From NCBI GenBank assembly GCA_002411105.1, contig DHQX01000041.1, positions 4,765 through 9,960 of the forward strand: a stretch of DNA of 5,196 nucleotides, in the 5' to 3' direction. The notes beneath the pieces were generated by a model. The model did not search any database, was not told the origin of the DNA, and worked only from the letters and a program-made list of their open reading frames with translations. Below are positions 3,983 through 5,196 of the stretch, one piece after another; positions within the stretch are counted from its first letter, which is position 1; every line of letters begins with the position of its first letter. This DNA comes from Christensenella sp. UBA5327 (GTDB lineage Bacteria; Bacillota; Clostridia; Christensenellales; Aristaeellaceae). The translations under genes and the position numbers were made by a program.

Positions 3983-5196
3983 ATGCAGCGGATTCGCGCT
4001 ATTTTTTCGCCCCGGGACATGACCGTGGGGACCCCCTGGAAGCGCATACTGGAGTTTGCTTTCCCCATGCTGGTGGGCAACATCGCCCAGCAGCTTTACG
4101 CCTCCACCGACTCGGTGGTGGTGGGCCAGTATGTGGGGGACCACGCCCTGGCGTCGGTGGGCAGCGCGGGACCCATCCTGATGTTTATGATAGCACTTTT
4201 TGTGGGCATCTCAACAGGGGCGGGCATCCTGGTGTCCCAGGCCTTTGGCGCCAAGGACCGGGAGCGGCTCTCCACCGCCATTGGCAACTGCATCACCCTC
4301 ACCGCCATCGCTGCCGCGGTGATCATGGTGCTGGGCGTGGTGCTGGCCCGCCCAGTGCTGCAAACCCTGCACACCCCGCCTGAGATCATCGAGGACGCGA
4401 TCCGCTATCTTCAGATTTACTTCCTGGGCATCGCGGGCTTCACCTACTACAACATCCTCTCGGGCATCCTGAGGGGCCTGGGAGACAGCTTCTCCGCGCT
4501 GGGTTTTCTGCTGCTGACAAGCGCGCTGAACATCGTGCTGGACCTGTGGTTTGTCATCTCCTTTGGCTGGGGGGTGGCAGGGGTGGCCTTTGCGACGGTG
4601 ATCGCCCAGACGGTGTCAGCCATTCTGTGCTATCTGAAGCTCACCCGCATGTCCCACACCTTTGACATCAACCGGCACACCCTCAAGCTCAAAAAAGAGA
4701 CCGTGGGGGATATTCTGCGCCTGGGCATGCCCTCCGGCGCCACCCAGGCCATTTTTTCCATGGCGATGCTGGTGGTGCAGCGCTTGCAGAACAGCTTTGG
4801 CCCGCTGTTTGTGGCCACAGCCATCATCGCCATGCGGGTGGACGGTTTTGCTATGATGCCCAACTTCTCCTTCGGCATGGCCATGACCACCTTCACAGGG
4901 CAGAACATCGGCGCGCGCCGGCTGGACCGGGCGCAGCAGGGGGCCAAGCAGGGCACCCTCCTGGCGGTGGGCGTGGCGATGGTGATGACAACCGCCGTGC
5001 TGGTCTTTGGTCGGTCCATCATGAGCTTGTTCACCCAGACCCAGGAGATCATCGACACCGGCATGCGGCTGATTCAGATATTGTCCCTGGGTTTTATCGC
5101 CATGGCGGTCACCCAGTGCCTCTCAGGCGTGATGCGGGGCGCGGGCGACGCGATGACCCCCATGTGGATTTCCCTGCTGGTGGCGGTGGCCCTGCG
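3983..5196 (+). CDS. MATE-family multidrug/sodium antiporter, 3' end beyond window
   Basis: An open frame of 404 codons runs from ATG 3983 to the window end without a stop. MATE transporters expel cationic compounds or drugs in exchange for Na+ or H+. The protein begins with a short cytoplasmic head, then TPWKRILEFAFPMLVGNIAQQLY (residues 17-39), the typical first segment, followed by STDSVVVGQYVG (41-52). The twofold pseudo-repeat of the family is visible: GILRGLGDS (161-169) in the first half and GVMRGAGDA (382-390) in the second. The motif ALNIVLDLWFVISFGWGVAGVAFATVIAQ (181-209) is a family hallmark. A soluble linker at about 222-242 separates the halves. Full-length members have about 450 residues and 12 segments, so roughly 45-50 residues are missing on the right. 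A weak site (CAGG, 3972-3975) lies 7 nt before the ATG; a second Met at residue 13 lacks a ribosome site. The gene diverges from the repair trio. The substrate cannot be told. Confidence 0.93.
   Translation, partial: MQRIRAIFSPRDMTVGTPWKRILEFAFPMLVGNIAQQLYASTDSVVVGQYVGDHALASVGSAGPILMFMIALFVGISTGAGILVSQAFGAKDRERLSTAIGNCITLTAIAAAVIMVLGVVLARPVLQTLHTPPEIIEDAIRYLQIYFLGIAGFTYYNILSGILRGLGDSFSALGFLLLTSALNIVLDLWFVISFGWGVAGVAFATVIAQTVSAILCYLKLTRMSHTFDINRHTLKLKKETVGDILRLGMPSGATQAIFSMAMLVVQRLQNSFGPLFVATAIIAMRVDGFAMMPNFSFGMAMTTFTGQNIGARRLDRAQQGAKQGTLLAVGVAMVMTTAVLVFGRSIMSLFTQTQEIIDTGMRLIQILSLGFIAMAVTQCLSGVMRGAGDAMTPMWISLLVAVAL

Noticed and set aside
4096..5064. Minus-strand frames opposite the MATE gene (4096-4389, 4630-5064)
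   Set aside because: The plus frame carries the full MATE motifs through this span; the antisense translations are low-complexity Met/Ser/Arg-rich shadows.

Overview
The window looks like a stretch of a fairly GC-rich Firmicutes (Clostridia-type) chromosome. The reasons are purine-rich Shine-Dalgarno sites ahead of nearly every gene, sigma-A-like promoters of the extended -10 type, a YkuD L,D-transpeptidase with an SH3-like region, a Clostridia-style MATE transporter, and a small basic protein of a kind I associate with clostridial genomes. The genus cannot be named from the sequence.

Layout from right to left on the minus strand: (1) a tightly overlapping trio at 3887-2874, made of a 60-aa basic protein, an alkyltransferase-like protein (ATL, Trp in place of the acceptor Cys) and a true O6-alkylguanine-DNA methyltransferase (ogt). 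Overlaps of 4 and 8 bp indicate translational coupling, so this is a small alkylation-damage unit. (2) A good promoter at 2873-2845 opens an envelope operon at 2800-283: uppP (undecaprenyl-diphosphate phosphatase, recycling the lipid carrier), a secreted L,D-transpeptidase with an unusual Cys/His C-terminal tail, and an unrecognised 171-aa multi-pass membrane protein. Gaps are only 18 and 31 bp. (3) Downstream of that operon, a second strong promoter (260-232, minus strand) faces a gene-free stretch at 1-231 that is full of stems. It looks like a structured non-coding RNA, and its first 13 bases recur 197 bp further on at the window edge, suggesting tandem copies. I could not assign it to a family.

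On the plus strand, diverging from the DNA-repair trio, a perfect extended -10 (3942-3950) precedes a MATE-family efflux transporter gene that starts at 3983 and runs off the right end (404 codons present).

The protein-coding genes are mostly ordinary housekeeping, repair and envelope functions. The least explained parts are the RNA-like region at 1-225, the metal-site-like tail of the L,D-transpeptidase, and the small proteins flanking the known genes.
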